This document shows positions 35,391-43,587 of a stretch of DNA of 64,000 bases, piece by piece (the stretch's first letter is position 1; every line of letters begins with the position of its first letter). Below the pieces are notes generated by a model. The model was not told where the DNA came from. It saw only the letters and a list, made by a program, of their open reading frames with translations, and made no database searches. The translations under genes were made by a program, and so were the position numbers. The DNA is from Pontibacter beigongshangensis. GTDB taxonomy: Bacteria; Bacteroidota; Bacteroidia; Cytophagales; Hymenobacteraceae. The stretch is from contig NZ_VFSD01000008.1 in the NCBI RefSeq assembly GCF_014332515.1, positions 62,001 through 126,000 of the forward strand, written 5' to 3'.

Positions 35391-35557
35391 CGTAGCGGTT
35401 TCAGGGCCTCTGCGGCTCCTACCGGATGGCAGCAGGAGAATAAAATATACAATTTTTGGTATGTTTTGCGTTAAGCTAAACGATGATTTGTTAATTTCGT
35501 AGTCATATCGCGCCCTGTTTACTAAGCAGGCGCACAAAAATTTTATAACAGCTATTT

Positions 35558-36136
35558 ATGAAAAAACTATTCTTTTACCTGATTGGGTTTGTTATTCTGG
35601 CCTCGCAGTCGTCTTGCGGGTACAACACGATGGTGCAGAAAGACGAGGCGGTACAGGGCCAGTGGGCCAACGTCGAGAACTCTTATCAGCGCCGGGCCGA
35701 CCTGATTCCGAACCTGGTAAACACCGTAAAAGGAGCGGCCAACTTCGAGAAAGAGACCCTGGAAGCCGTAATAAACGCCCGCTCCAGAGCCACCAGCATC
35801 CAGATCAGCAGCGAAGACCTGACCCCTGAGAACATTGAGCGTTTTCAGCAGGCGCAGAACCAGCTGAGCGGTGCGCTTTCGAGGTTGCTGGCCACGGCAG
35901 AGGCATACCCTGAGCTAAAAGCCAACAACAACTTCCTGGAGCTGCAGGCCGAGCTTGCCGGCACCGAAAACCGGATAAGCACCGAGCGGCGAAAATACAA
36001 CGAAATGGTGCAGGACTATAACACCACGGTCCGGTCTTTCCCCAACAACCTGATGGCGGGCATTTACGGCTTTGAGCGCAAAGGCCACTTCCAGGCAGAC
36101 CCCGGCTCCGAACAGGCCCCTACTGTACAGTTTTAA
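35558..36136 (+). CDS. lemA: LemA family lipoprotein
   Basis: A 192-residue LemA protein. Unlike many LemA proteins with a plain N-terminal helix it has a lipobox-like QSSC (Cys20). The family helical bundle is clear: VQGQWANVENSYQRRADLIPNLVNTVKG, LEAVINARSRAT, QLSGALSRLLATAEAYPELKAN and RISTERRKYNEMVQDYN, ending PNNLMAGIYGFE. LemA function is unknown, though it is repeatedly encoded with TPM-domain proteins, as here (two follow). First gene of a three-gene operon; a large hairpin lies in the spacer after it. Confidence 0.93.
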   Translation: MKKLFFYLIGFVILASQSSCGYNTMVQKDEAVQGQWANVENSYQRRADLIPNLVNTVKGAANFEKETLEAVINARSRATSIQISSEDLTPENIERFQQAQNQLSGALSRLLATAEAYPELKANNNFLELQAELAGTENRISTERRKYNEMVQDYNTTVRSFPNNLMAGIYGFERKGHFQADPGSEQAPTVQF

Positions 36137-36231
36137 TTGTTGGTTGTTCGTTGTTGATTGTTAATTTCTCAGATACCGTGTTCATTAAAAACACGCTGAT
36201 TATTTAACAACCAGCAACGAACAACCAGCAA
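36137..36231 (+). repeat. 95-nt imperfect hairpin inside the lemA operon
   Basis: Arms 36137-36164 and 36204-36231 (TTGTTGGTTGTTCG-type against its complement) match at 25 of 28 positions. Inside, CGTGTT and AACACG plus TCAG and CTGA extend the pairing around CATTAAA. The arm sequence is the same TTG/CAA-rich module found near other repeats. It begins right after the lemA stop and ends 22 nt before the next gene. Confidence 0.8.
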
Positions 36232-36253
36232 ACAACAATCAACAACCAAAGAG

Positions 36254-36691
36254 ATGCCAAAAGATGTCATAACCGAAGCCGACGAACAACAGATTGTGCA
36301 GGCAATTGCAGAGGCTGAGAAGAACACCTCCGGCGAAATACGCGTGCATATCGAGAATAATTGCAAGGGCGAAGTGCTGGATCGTGCCACCGAGGTATTT
36401 GCCGAGCTGCACATGCACCAGACCAAGCTGCGCAACGGCGTGCTGTTTTACGTGGCCCTGCTCGATCACCAGTTCGCCATCCTGGGCGATGCCGGCATCA
36501 ACGCCATTGTGCCGGAGCATTTCTGGGAAGACGTGACAGCCAAGGTTATCAGCCATTTTAAGGAGAAGCGGTACGCGCAGGGCCTGTCTGAAGGCATACT
36601 CATGGCCGGCGAGCAACTGCAGGCGCACTTCCCTTACAACCAGAAAGGCGATATCAACGAACTCAAAGATGATATCTCTTTCGGAAAATAG
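36254..36691 (+). CDS. TPM-domain protein without signal peptide
   Basis: A 145-residue cytoplasmic TPM-domain (Psb32/YgcG-like) protein: ITEADEQQIVQAIAEAEKNTSGEIRVHIE, VFAELHMHQTKLRNGVLFYVAL, ILGDAGINAIVP and GLSEGILMAGEQLQAHFP. TPM domains are implicated in photosystem repair in plants, but their bacterial role is unclear. No signal peptide or membrane helix, in contrast to the next gene. It lies 118 nt after lemA across the hairpin and 5 nt before the YgcG-like gene. Confidence 0.9.
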   Translation: MPKDVITEADEQQIVQAIAEAEKNTSGEIRVHIENNCKGEVLDRATEVFAELHMHQTKLRNGVLFYVALLDHQFAILGDAGINAIVPEHFWEDVTAKVISHFKEKRYAQGLSEGILMAGEQLQAHFPYNQKGDINELKDDISFGK

Positions 36692-36696
36692 ACCCT

Positions 36697-37467
36697 ATGA
36701 AGCACCTTATTTTCGCGATTTACCTTTGCCTGGCCAGCCTTACGGCTCTTGCCCAGAACAGCGACTTCCCGCCCAGGCCCAACCCGCCACGGCTTGTGAA
36801 CGACCTGGCCAACATGCTGAGCGCAGACGAAGAAGCAGCCCTGGAACGAAAGCTGGTGAATTACAACGACACCACCTCTACCCAGATAGCCGTTATAACG
36901 CTCACCTCTATCGGCGGCTACGCCATAGACGATTACGCCGCCCGACTCGGGGAGCAGTGGGGCATCGGCAGCAAAGACAACGACAATGGCCTGCTTATCC
37001 TGATCGCGAAAAACGAGCGCCGCGTAGCCATTTCCACCGGCTACGGTATGGAGCACATCATTCCCGACGGCATTGCCAAACGGATAACCGAGGGTACGCT
37101 CAAACCAAACTTCCAGCAAAACAACTACTACAAAGGGCTCGACGAAGCCACCAGCCTCATCATCAGCCTGGCAAGCGGTGAGTACCAAGCCCTTCCGCAG
37201 CAAAACGACGAGGGTGAAGGTGGCCCTTCCATTATCTTTATCATCATCATCGTGATGCTGGTCGTGTTCTTTATCTCCAGGAAAGGTGGCGGCGGCCGAG
37301 GTGGGCGCAGAGGTGCCCGCACACTGGGTGGTCCGATATTTATCCCGGGCGGCTTCGGCACTTTCCGGACAGGTGGTGGCATGTTTGGCGGTGGTGGAGG
37401 CGGAGGCGGCTTTGGAGGCTTTGGCGGCGGCTCCTTTGGCGGCGGCGGTGCCAGCAGCAGCTGGTAA
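36697..37467 (+). CDS. YgcG-like TPM-domain membrane protein with Gly-rich tail
   Basis: A 256-residue protein with a signal peptide (MKHLIFAIYLCLASLTALAQ) and a periplasmic TPM domain (about 30-155: RLVNDLANMLSADEEAALERKL, TQIAVITLTSIGGYAI, WGIGSKDNDNGLLILIA, GYGMEHIIPDGIAK). A transmembrane helix (about 177-194, SIIFIIIIVMLVVFFIS) and a glycine-rich C-terminus ending GGASSSW follow. This is the usual partner of LemA. The low-complexity tail is typical for the family and not a frameshift. A strong terminator follows about 70 nt downstream. Confidence 0.92.
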   Translation: MKHLIFAIYLCLASLTALAQNSDFPPRPNPPRLVNDLANMLSADEEAALERKLVNYNDTTSTQIAVITLTSIGGYAIDDYAARLGEQWGIGSKDNDNGLLILIAKNERRVAISTGYGMEHIIPDGIAKRITEGTLKPNFQQNNYYKGLDEATSLIISLASGEYQALPQQNDEGEGGPSIIFIIIIVMLVVFFISRKGGGGRGGRRGARTLGGPIFIPGGFGTFRTGGGMFGGGGGGGGFGGFGGGSFGGGGASSSW

Positions 37468-37501
37468 GGTTTTCCGGCTGCTAGCAGCCGGCGCAGCAGA
37501 G

Positions 37502-37532
37502 GCTCCGGAGGTCCAATTTCATTAGCATAATT
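37502..37532 (-). repeat. CCTCCGGAGG-type intergenic repeat, copy 15
   Basis: GCTCCGGAGGTCCAATTT then CATTAGCATAATTT, preceded by CGGCGCAGCAGAG right after the operon's last stop codon. Confidence 0.88.
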
Positions 37533-37535
37533 TAG

Positions 37536-37565
37536 GAGGAGAAGGCGCAGGCCTTCTCCTCTTTT
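37536..37565 (+). terminator. Terminator of the lemA-TPM operon
   Basis: GAGGAGAAGGC (37536-37546), 4-nt loop, GCCTTCTCCTC (37551-37561), then TTTT. Confidence 0.9.
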
Positions 37566-37713
37566 GTTTAAAGCCGGAGGCAGGGCGGCAGGAGAAACAT
37601 GTTTTCAGGAACAGGAGCCTGGAGAGCACGCACCTCAAAGACCTGGGCAAACGGAAGAGCAACAACCGCAGAGCTTAGCTGGAATAGCAAAACAGCCCCT
37701 ACTTAAAATCAGG

Positions 37714-37737
37714 GAAAGGCCTTCCAGAGGCTTTTTT
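37714..37737 (+). repeat. CCTCCGGAGG-type intergenic repeat, copy 16 (partial)
   Basis: GGAAAGGCCTTCCAGAGGC then TTTTTT; the AT-rich half is missing. Followed by ACACAAGACACAGGCACG, the reverse of the tract before copies 14 and 22. Confidence 0.55.
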
Positions 37738-37754
37738 GAACACAAGACACAGGC

Positions 37755-37793
37755 ACGAGTATCGTGATACGATAATCGTATCACGATACTCGT
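37755..37793. repeat. 39-bp near-perfect palindrome
   Basis: Arms of 19 bp (37755-37773 and 37775-37793), ACGAGTATCGTGATACGAT against its exact complement, with a single central A. Also holds internal repeats of CGTGATACG and CGTATCACG. Able to form a cruciform. Confidence 0.92.
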
Positions 37794-37932
37794 ATCACGT
37801 ACCACGACACAAAACTCATGTATGAATAAGTTGTGGGCTAGATGGTATTCCTCCATTTAGCCCACAATCTCCAAGTCAACAATTAAACCATTTAACAATC
37901 AACAACTAACAATCAGCAACCAAACACCAGCA

Positions 37933-37963
37933 AATTATTCGAATCAAAAAGGACCTCCGGAGA
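37933..37963 (+). repeat. CCTCCGGAGG-type intergenic repeat, copy 17
   Basis: AATTATTCGAATCAAAAA then GGACCTCCGGAG, followed by TCTGCTGCTGCTGCTGCTGC. Oriented as a possible polA terminator. Confidence 0.9.
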
Positions 37964-37986
37964 CTTCTGCTGCTGCTGCTGCTGCC

Positions 37987-40836
37987 TTAATGCGCTTCCA
38001 GCCAGTCTTTGCCTACACCCAGGCCCACCTCCATGGGCACGCTCAGGGGCAGGGCGTTGGTCATCAGTTCTACAATTCTGGGTGTCACAATCTCCACTTC
38101 TTCCTTCGAGGCGTCGAACAAAAGTTCGTCGTGCACCTGCAGCACCATGCGGGTCTGCAGCTTTTCCTGCCGCAGGTAATCCTGTATGTTGATCATGGCG
38201 ATTTTGATGATGTCGGCGGCAGTACCTTGTATGGGTGCGTTGATGGCGTTGCGCTCGGCAAAGTTCCGGATGGTGGCGTTGCGCGAGTTGATGTCGCGGA
38301 GGTAACGGCGGCGGCCCAGCAGCGTTTCAGCGTATTCCAGTTCCCGCGCCCTCTCTATGGCTCCATCCATGTAAGACTTCACAGCACTGAATTCCTGAAA
38401 GTACGCCTCTATAATATCGGCTGCCTCGCGGCGCGGAATACCCAATCGCTCCGACAGTCCAAAAGCAGAAATGCCGTAAATAATGCCGAAATTAATGGTC
38501 TTGGCCTTGCGGCGCATCTCACCATTCACCTCCTCCAGTGGCACATGAAATACTTTGCTGGCCGTGGAGGCGTGTATGTCGAGGCCATTGCGGAAGGCGG
38601 TTTTCATAGTTTCATCGCCGCTAAAGTGGGCCATAATGCGCAGCTCTATCTGGGAGTAATCCGCCGAAATGATCAGGTGCTTGTTGTCGCGGGGCACAAA
38701 GGCCTTCCGGATCTCGCGCCCGCGCTCCGTCCGGATCGGGATGTTCTGCAGGTTCGGGTTGGTGGAGCTGAGGCGGCCGGTGGCCGTTACAGCCTGGTTA
38801 AAGGAGGTATGCACCCGGTTATCGAGCGAGCACACCAGCTGCGGCAGCGCATCCACGTAGGTCGACTTCAGCTTCGAGAGCTCCCGGTGGTCCAGTATCA
38901 GCTTCACGATCTCGTGCTCCCCTGAAAGTTTAGAAAGTATTTCCTCGCCGGTGGCGTATTGGCCGGTTTTGGTTTTCTTGATCTTGCTTTTGCCGTGCAA
39001 CTGCAGCTTGTCGAACAAGATGTCGCCCAGCTGCTTGGGAGAGCCGATGTTAAACTTCTCACCGGCTATCTCAAAAATGCGTTGCTCGAGTTGAGCAATC
39101 TCCTGCTCCAGCTGTATCGAAATATCAGCCAGGGCATTGGCGTCTATGCTGATGCCTGCGTGCTCCATGTCGGCCAGCACCTGCACCAGCGGCGTCTCCA
39201 CCTCCAGTAACAGCTTCATAAGGCCCTGCTCCTGCAGTAGCGGCTCAAAATAATTTTTCAGGCGAAGGGTGATGTCGGCATCCTCGCAGGCGTAGTCGCT
39301 TACCTGCTCCGGCGTCAGGTCGGCCATGGTGAGCTGGTTCTTTCCCTTCGGCCCGATCAGTTCTGTAATGGAAACCGGGCTATAGTTGAGATATGTCTCG
39401 GCGAGCACGTCCATGTTGTGGCGCATTTCGGGCTCCAGCAGGTAATGCGCCAGCATGGTATCGAAAATCGGCCCCTGCACCTCCATATTATACTTTTTCA
39501 ACACCGTGATGTCGTACTTTATGTTTTGCCCTACTTTGGCGATGTTCGGGTTCTCCAGCACTTCCCGGAACTCCTCTACCAGCTGCTGCGCCTCGTCAGG
39601 GTTCTGGTGTGGCACCGGCACATAATAAGCCTCGCCGGGCCGGTAGCTGAACGACATGCCCACCAGTTGCGCCGTTATCGGATCAATGCCGGTAGTTTCG
39701 GTATCCCAGGAAATCTCGTCCTGCAGCCTAAGGTACTTTACCAGGCTTTGGCGCAGCTCCGGCGTGTTTATCAGGTGGTAGTCGTGCAGGGTAGTGTGGA
39801 TGGTCTGCATCTGGGCCGGAAGGGCTTCGCCAACTTCTGCAGCCGGAGCCTCGGCGGCGGCTACAGAAGGACCGCCAAAAAGGGATGTTTGAGCCGCATC
39901 TGCCGCTTTTGCCCTACGGCCAGTGGCCGGTGCCGCTGTTGTAGCCTCTGCCAGCGACTTGCCCAGCACGCGCTGCGCCAGTTGCCGGAACTCCAACTCT
40001 GCAAAAAGCTCGGTTAGCTGCTCCTCGTTTGGCCCGTTATAAAGCAAGGCTTCTTCGTTAAAAGCAATCGGCACGTCGCGGTGAATGGTAGCCAGCTCTT
40101 TCGACAGCAGGCCCTGGTCGGCAAAGTTCACCACATTCTCTTTTTGCTTTCCCTTCAGCTGGTCTGTGTTGGCCACCAGGTTCTCCACCGAGCCAAACCG
40201 CTGAATGAGCGATTTGGCGGTTTTCTCCCCAATGCCCGGTATGCCCGGAATATTATCTACGGCATCGCCCTGCAGGCCCAGGATGTCGATCACCTGCTCC
40301 ACCCGCTCTATCTCCCATTTATCCAGCACCTTCTGCACGTCCCATACCTCCACGGCATTGCCCAGGAAGGCGGGTTTGTAGAGGTACACGTGCTCGGTCA
40401 CCATCTGGCAATAGTCTTTGTCGGGCGTCATCATGTACACATCGAACCCGGCCTTCTCGGCCTTGCAGGAGAGGGTGCCTATAATGTCGTCGGCCTCGTA
40501 GCCATCCAGTATCAAAACAGGAATGTTAAAGGCCTCCACAATTTTTTTGCAGTACGGAATGGCAATAGAGATATCTTCTGGCTGCGCCTGCCGGTTGGCT
40601 TTGTAGGCCGGGAAGCTGTCGTGGCGGAAAGTCTTGGCCGGTGAGTCGAAGGCTACGCCGATGTGCGTGGGCTGCTCTTTGGTAAGCACCTCTACCAGGG
40701 TGTTGGTAAAGCCAAGGGCGGCCCCGGTGCTCATGCCTTTAGAATTGATGCGCGGTGTTTTGCTGAAAGCAAAGTGTGCCCGGTAAATCAGCGCCAGGGC
40801 ATCCAGCAGGAATAGTTTTTTTCGTGGTTCGCTCAT
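37987..40836 (-). CDS. polA: DNA polymerase I
   Basis: A 949-residue three-domain DNA polymerase I used in Okazaki-fragment maturation and excision-repair synthesis. The 5'-3' exonuclease domain (about 1-290) has LLDALALIYRAHFAF and the helix-hairpin-helix DNIPGIPGIGEKTAKSLI. The 3'-5' exonuclease domain (about 365-555) keeps its metal-binding DTETTGIDP, so proofreading is probably active. The polymerase domain has motif A DYSQIELRIMAHFSGD, motif B RRKAKTINFGIIYG and motif C QVHDELLFD. A Pro/Ala-rich linker of about 50 residues joins the first two domains. Monocistronic; two palindromes lie in its upstream region. Confidence 0.97.
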   Translation of the reverse strand: MSEPRKKLFLLDALALIYRAHFAFSKTPRINSKGMSTGAALGFTNTLVEVLTKEQPTHIGVAFDSPAKTFRHDSFPAYKANRQAQPEDISIAIPYCKKIVEAFNIPVLILDGYEADDIIGTLSCKAEKAGFDVYMMTPDKDYCQMVTEHVYLYKPAFLGNAVEVWDVQKVLDKWEIERVEQVIDILGLQGDAVDNIPGIPGIGEKTAKSLIQRFGSVENLVANTDQLKGKQKENVVNFADQGLLSKELATIHRDVPIAFNEEALLYNGPNEEQLTELFAELEFRQLAQRVLGKSLAEATTAAPATGRRAKAADAAQTSLFGGPSVAAAEAPAAEVGEALPAQMQTIHTTLHDYHLINTPELRQSLVKYLRLQDEISWDTETTGIDPITAQLVGMSFSYRPGEAYYVPVPHQNPDEAQQLVEEFREVLENPNIAKVGQNIKYDITVLKKYNMEVQGPIFDTMLAHYLLEPEMRHNMDVLAETYLNYSPVSITELIGPKGKNQLTMADLTPEQVSDYACEDADITLRLKNYFEPLLQEQGLMKLLLEVETPLVQVLADMEHAGISIDANALADISIQLEQEIAQLEQRIFEIAGEKFNIGSPKQLGDILFDKLQLHGKSKIKKTKTGQYATGEEILSKLSGEHEIVKLILDHRELSKLKSTYVDALPQLVCSLDNRVHTSFNQAVTATGRLSSTNPNLQNIPIRTERGREIRKAFVPRDNKHLIISADYSQIELRIMAHFSGDETMKTAFRNGLDIHASTASKVFHVPLEEVNGEMRRKAKTINFGIIYGISAFGLSERLGIPRREAADIIEAYFQEFSAVKSYMDGAIERARELEYAETLLGRRRYLRDINSRNATIRNFAERNAINAPIQGTAADIIKIAMINIQDYLRQEKLQTRMVLQVHDELLFDASKEEVEIVTPRIVELMTNALPLSVPMEVGLGVGKDWLEAH

Positions 40837-40961
40837 GCGGCAATTTAGTTAATATTTACAACTAATAATTGGTGCTGCCAGGGCTGCCCCGGCAACGGAA
40901 TTATAGGTACGGATCTGATTCCCGTTATTTTTTTCGCCGCTGTAGAAAATGTGGTGCCTGC

Positions 40962-41018
40962 TTCCACAAAGTGTGGAATTTTCTCCACACTCCGGCCAGC
41001 AACTCCCCAACTTGGGGA
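40962..41018. promoter_or_regulatory. Paired short palindromes upstream of polA
   Basis: TTCCACA, AAG, TGTGGAA (40962-40978) and TCCCCAA, C, TTGGGGA (41004-41018), with TTCTCCACA between them (one mismatch to the DnaA-box consensus). They lie 126-182 nt before the polA start and 120 nt before the divergent gene. Operator role is a guess. Confidence 0.35.
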
Positions 41019-41138
41019 ATCAGTCAAAATATATAAATACCTGTTAACCAAGTATTTATGCATGATATAATTTCTGGCACAGTTATCTCATTAGGGCAAA
41101 TACAAATTAACTGTTTATTACACCAAAAATTAAGAAAC

Positions 41139-41546
41139 ATGAAAAAAGTAACCGTTTTAGCAGCAGCTTTCGCCCTTGCGGGATTTTTATCTATAGATGC
41201 AAATGCCCAGTCTCAAACTACTCAGCCAGCTGAACAGCAAACTGAGCAATCTGCCACTGAGCAATCTGCTGCCGAACAGTCAACTACCGGACAGGCAACT
41301 GCTGCTACCGCTCAGGAAAAAGAGAAAGTGAAAGTTACGCAAGATCAACTTCCGGAGCCAGTAAAAGAAGTACTGGCACAAGAAGCCTTCCAGGAGTGGA
41401 AAGTTGAGGAAGTATACAAAGTAGCCGGTGATGCCGAAGGTGAAAAAGACACTTACGAAGTTATCTGCACAAACAGCGCTCAGGAAAAAGGTATCGTTCG
41501 CATCGACGAAGCTGGTACTGTTCTGAAAGAAGAGCCAAAACAATAA
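41139..41546 (+). CDS. Small exported protein with PepSY-like C-terminal half
   Basis: A 135-residue protein with a signal peptide (MKKVTVLAAAFALAGFLSIDANA) and a low-complexity Gln/Glu/Ser/Thr/Ala stretch (about 25-60, with three near repeats of EQSATEQSAAEQS). The C-terminal domain is VTQDQLPEPVKEVLAQEAFQEWKV quoted in part (LPEPVKEVLAQEAFQEW) and later DTYEVICTNSAQEKGIVRIDE. That layout resembles small periplasmic PepSY-like proteins common in Bacteroidota; no function is known. The ATG at 41139 is chosen because it begins the signal peptide. A hairpin terminator follows. Confidence 0.8.
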   Translation: MKKVTVLAAAFALAGFLSIDANAQSQTTQPAEQQTEQSATEQSAAEQSTTGQATAATAQEKEKVKVTQDQLPEPVKEVLAQEAFQEWKVEEVYKVAGDAEGEKDTYEVICTNSAQEKGIVRIDEAGTVLKEEPKQ

Positions 41547-41614
41547 GCAACCAACCCTACCTAATTTTCAGCTTTTAGCCAAAGCCAACCAATAGCCAAC
41601 CCAAACTAATCCAG

Positions 41615-41647
41615 AGAAACCTCCCATAGCGGAGGTTTCTTTGTTTT
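41615..41647 (+). terminator. Terminator after the small exported protein
   Basis: AGAAACCTCC (41615-41624), 6-nt loop, GGAGGTTTCT (41631-41640), then TTGTTTT. Confidence 0.88.
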
Positions 41648-41667
41648 ACGCCTGCCCTACTTTGCAG

Positions 41668-41699
41668 ATTATTCGAATGAAAATGGCCCTTCGGAGGCT
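41668..41699 (+). repeat. CCTCCGGAGG-type intergenic repeat, copy 18
   Basis: ATTATTCGAATGAAAA then TGGCCCTTCGGAGGC. Confidence 0.88.
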
Positions 41700-41702
41700 T
41701 AT

Positions 41703-41736
41703 TTAGATGCTAGATATTAGATGCTAGATACTAGAC
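41703..41736. repeat. TAGATGCTAGATATTAG short-period array
   Basis: About 10-bp-period variants TAGATGCTAG, ATATTAGATG, CTAGATACTAG. The same type occurs at 48946, 62275 and 62882. Confidence 0.8.
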
Positions 41737-41852
41737 CTTAACTTAGTTGAGAGTTAGAAGTTATGAGTGAGGCCGTGTTTCATGATTCATCCTCACATCT
41801 CCAAATCAACCAATTACCAATAAGCCATTCAACAACTAACAAGCAGCAACCA

Positions 41853-41884
41853 AATTATTCCAATCAAAAAGCCCCTCCTGAGCC
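41853..41884 (+). repeat. CCTCCGGAGG-type intergenic repeat, copy 19
   Basis: AATTATTCCAATCAAAAA then GCCCCTCCTGAGCC, followed by TGCTGCTGTTCCTGC. Confidence 0.85.
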
Positions 41885-41972
41885 TGCTGCTGTTCCTGCG
41901 GCCATAAAAAACCTTACTGCCTATAAATTCGTTCGTCCTTTCCTGCGGATATACGTATATTCCTGCTGATTT

Positions 41973-43340
41973 ATGCCGAACATTCTTTTAATCGACGACG
42001 ACCCTACGTTCTGCCTGATGCTGCGGACTTTTCTGCAGAAGCAGCAATACAACGTACAAACGGCTTATACAGCCGAAGAGGGGCTTCGCCTGCTCAAGGC
42101 GGAGCCCTTCGACCTGGTACTTACCGACTTCAGGCTGCCGGACCGCGACGGGCTGGAGCTGCTGAGCCAGATACATGTGTACTCTCCCGAAGTACCTGTT
42201 ATCCTGATGACCACCTATGCCGATATCCGTACCGCCGTCAGGGCCATAAAAATGGGAGCTTTCGAGTACATCACCAAGCCCATAAACCCTGACGAAACGC
42301 TGCTCACCATCAAAAAAGCGCTTCAGAAAAAAGCCGGAGAACCTGCCGGAAAAGCACGTGCGGGCGCCTCCGGTGAGTTTGCCTTTGTGAGCGGCCGAAG
42401 CCCCGAAGCAGCCAAAATAGAAGAGTACATAGCCCTAATAGCACCGACCAATATGTCGGTGATTATAGAGGGAGAGAGTGGTACAGGCAAGGAGTTCGTA
42501 GCCCGAAAAATACATCTTAGCAGCAAGCGCCACGACAAGCCCTATGTAGCCATAGACTGCGGCGCGCTATCTAAAGACCTGGCAGCCAGTGAGTTGTTTG
42601 GCTATGTAAAAGGAGCCTTTACGGGTGCCCTCAACAACAAAGAGGGACAGTTTGAGGCAGCCAGCGGCGGCACGCTCTTCCTGGATGAGATTGGTAACCT
42701 CTCGTACGAAGTGCAGGTGCAGTTGCTGCGGGCACTGCAGGAGCGAAAGGTGAAAAAAATTGGCAGCACCACCGATCTGGAAGTAGATGTGCGCATTATT
42801 GCAGCTACCAACGAGGACCTGGTGCAGGCCGTAAGCCGCGGCGAGTTCCGCGAAGACTTGTACCACCGCCTGAATGAGTTTAAGATCAACACGACACCGC
42901 TTCGGGAGCGCACGCAGGACATCCTGCAGTTTGCCGACCATTTTCTGCAGCAGGCCAACCAGGAACTGGAGCGCCACGTAACCGGTTTCGACACCGAGGC
43001 TGCCCTTGTGCTCGAAAATTACGCCTGGCCCGGCAACCTGCGGGAACTGCGCAACGTGGTGCGCCGTTCGGTGCTATTGGCCAAGTCCGACAGGATAACC
43101 CTGCAGGAACTGCCACCTGAAATTATAGAGCCAGCCACTACTTTTGTAAGCACGGCCACAGCTACACCGGACCCTGCTATGCCCACCGACCTACGCACTG
43201 CCGCCGGCCAGAGCGAAAAGGAGTTGATTCTGGCCATGCTGGAGCGGGTAAAGTACAACAAAACCAAAGCCGCCCGCCTGCTGAACATAGACCGGAAAAC
43301 ACTCTACAACAAGCTCCGGCAGTATAATATCGAAGCGTGA
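41973..43340 (+). CDS. Sigma-54-type response regulator (NtrC family)
   Basis: A 455-residue cytoplasmic regulator. Receiver domain (1-118) with the acidic pocket IDDDP and phospho-acceptor Asp52 (VLTDFRLP). AAA+ ATPase (about 140-380) with Walker A GESGTGKE (167-174), the sigma-54-contacting GAFTGA loop (214-219) and Walker B LFLDE (235-239). A C-terminal Fis-type helix-turn-helix follows (about 415-455, NKTKAARLLNIDRKTLYNKL). It is therefore competent to activate RpoN promoters. No kinase is adjacent on the same strand; the hybrid kinase at 44.6-47.2 kb is the nearest candidate partner. Target genes are not evident. Confidence 0.95.
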   Translation: MPNILLIDDDPTFCLMLRTFLQKQQYNVQTAYTAEEGLRLLKAEPFDLVLTDFRLPDRDGLELLSQIHVYSPEVPVILMTTYADIRTAVRAIKMGAFEYITKPINPDETLLTIKKALQKKAGEPAGKARAGASGEFAFVSGRSPEAAKIEEYIALIAPTNMSVIIEGESGTGKEFVARKIHLSSKRHDKPYVAIDCGALSKDLAASELFGYVKGAFTGALNNKEGQFEAASGGTLFLDEIGNLSYEVQVQLLRALQERKVKKIGSTTDLEVDVRIIAATNEDLVQAVSRGEFREDLYHRLNEFKINTTPLRERTQDILQFADHFLQQANQELERHVTGFDTEAALVLENYAWPGNLRELRNVVRRSVLLAKSDRITLQELPPEIIEPATTFVSTATATPDPAMPTDLRTAAGQSEKELILAMLERVKYNKTKAARLLNIDRKTLYNKLRQYNIEA

Positions 43341-43349
43341 TGCTTTGTT

Positions 43350-43382
43350 GAATTAAAAATTAGAAATTAGAAATTCAAAATT
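43350..43382. repeat. TTAGAAATT short-period array
   Basis: AATTAAAAATTAGAAATT then AGAAATTCAAAATTA. Inverted relatives lie at 43706, 48289 and 48878. Confidence 0.8.
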
Positions 43383-43529
43383 ATCCTGGCGCGAATGTCC
43401 TTGCTCGTGTGTACAAATCTACGGCCTCTGCCCACTTTGAAACTTCTTTGCAGGCTTACAACTTTCCTAAAAATTGAATTAAACGACCGGCACCAAGGAT
43501 AGAGATGTGAGTGTTGGCTTCTATGGAGC

Positions 43530-43560
43530 AATTATTCTAATCAAAAAGCCCTTCCGGAAG
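43530..43560 (+). repeat. CCTCCGGAGG-type intergenic repeat, copy 20
   Basis: AATTATTCTAATCAAAAA then GCCCTTCCGGAAG. Its A-run and GCCCTT form one arm of a terminator (next entry). Confidence 0.9.
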
Positions 43561-43587
43561 TATTTCTAGCTTCGAAAGGGCTTTTTT
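43543..43587 (-). terminator. Terminator built partly from repeat copy 20
   Basis: AAAAAGCCCTT (43543-43553) pairs exactly with AAGGGCTTTTT (43576-43586). Bidirectional; 160 nt after the Dabb gene on the minus strand and 200 nt after the regulator on the plus strand. Confidence 0.75.

Larger units (their letters stand above)
34953..35557. other. Divergent intergenic region rich in dispersed repeats
   Basis: 605 bases between the divergent nucleotidyltransferase and lemA genes. They hold repeat copies 13 and 14, a TTGCTGATTGTTA tract with TTTTGGAGATTAGGAGCTAG (about 35187-35250) that recurs after copy 21, and a CGTGATACGA / CCTGCGTCCTGTGTCC tract (35283-35358) that recurs before copy 22. No gene is supported. 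Confidence 0.6.
37468..37986. other. Intergenic region between the TPM operon and polA: terminators, repeats and a palindrome
   Basis: 519 bases between convergent genes holding repeat copies 15, 16 and 17, an operon terminator (37536-37565), a 39-bp palindrome (37755-37793) and a CAACAATCAACAACTAAC-type tract (about 37840-37932). No gene is supported. Confidence 0.65.
41547..41972. other. Intergenic region before the NtrC-type regulator
   Basis: 426 bases: terminator, repeat copies 18 and 19, a TAGATGCTAGATATTAG array and a CCAATTACCAATAAGCC / CAACAACTAACAAGCAG tract. ATATACGTATAT (41949-41960) is a 12-bp palindrome 12 nt before the regulator start. No gene supported. Confidence 0.6.

Noticed and set aside
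35283-35474. 63-residue open frame before lemA
   Set aside because: Reads through repeat copy 14 and its flanking module.
37750-37812. Possible CRISPR-like array from repeated CGTATCACG units
   Set aside because: No regular repeat-spacer structure and no cas genes; it is a palindrome plus scattered units.
41763-41969. 68-residue open frame before the NtrC-type regulator
   Set aside because: Made of dispersed repeat sequence (copy 19 and the CAACAACTAAC tract).
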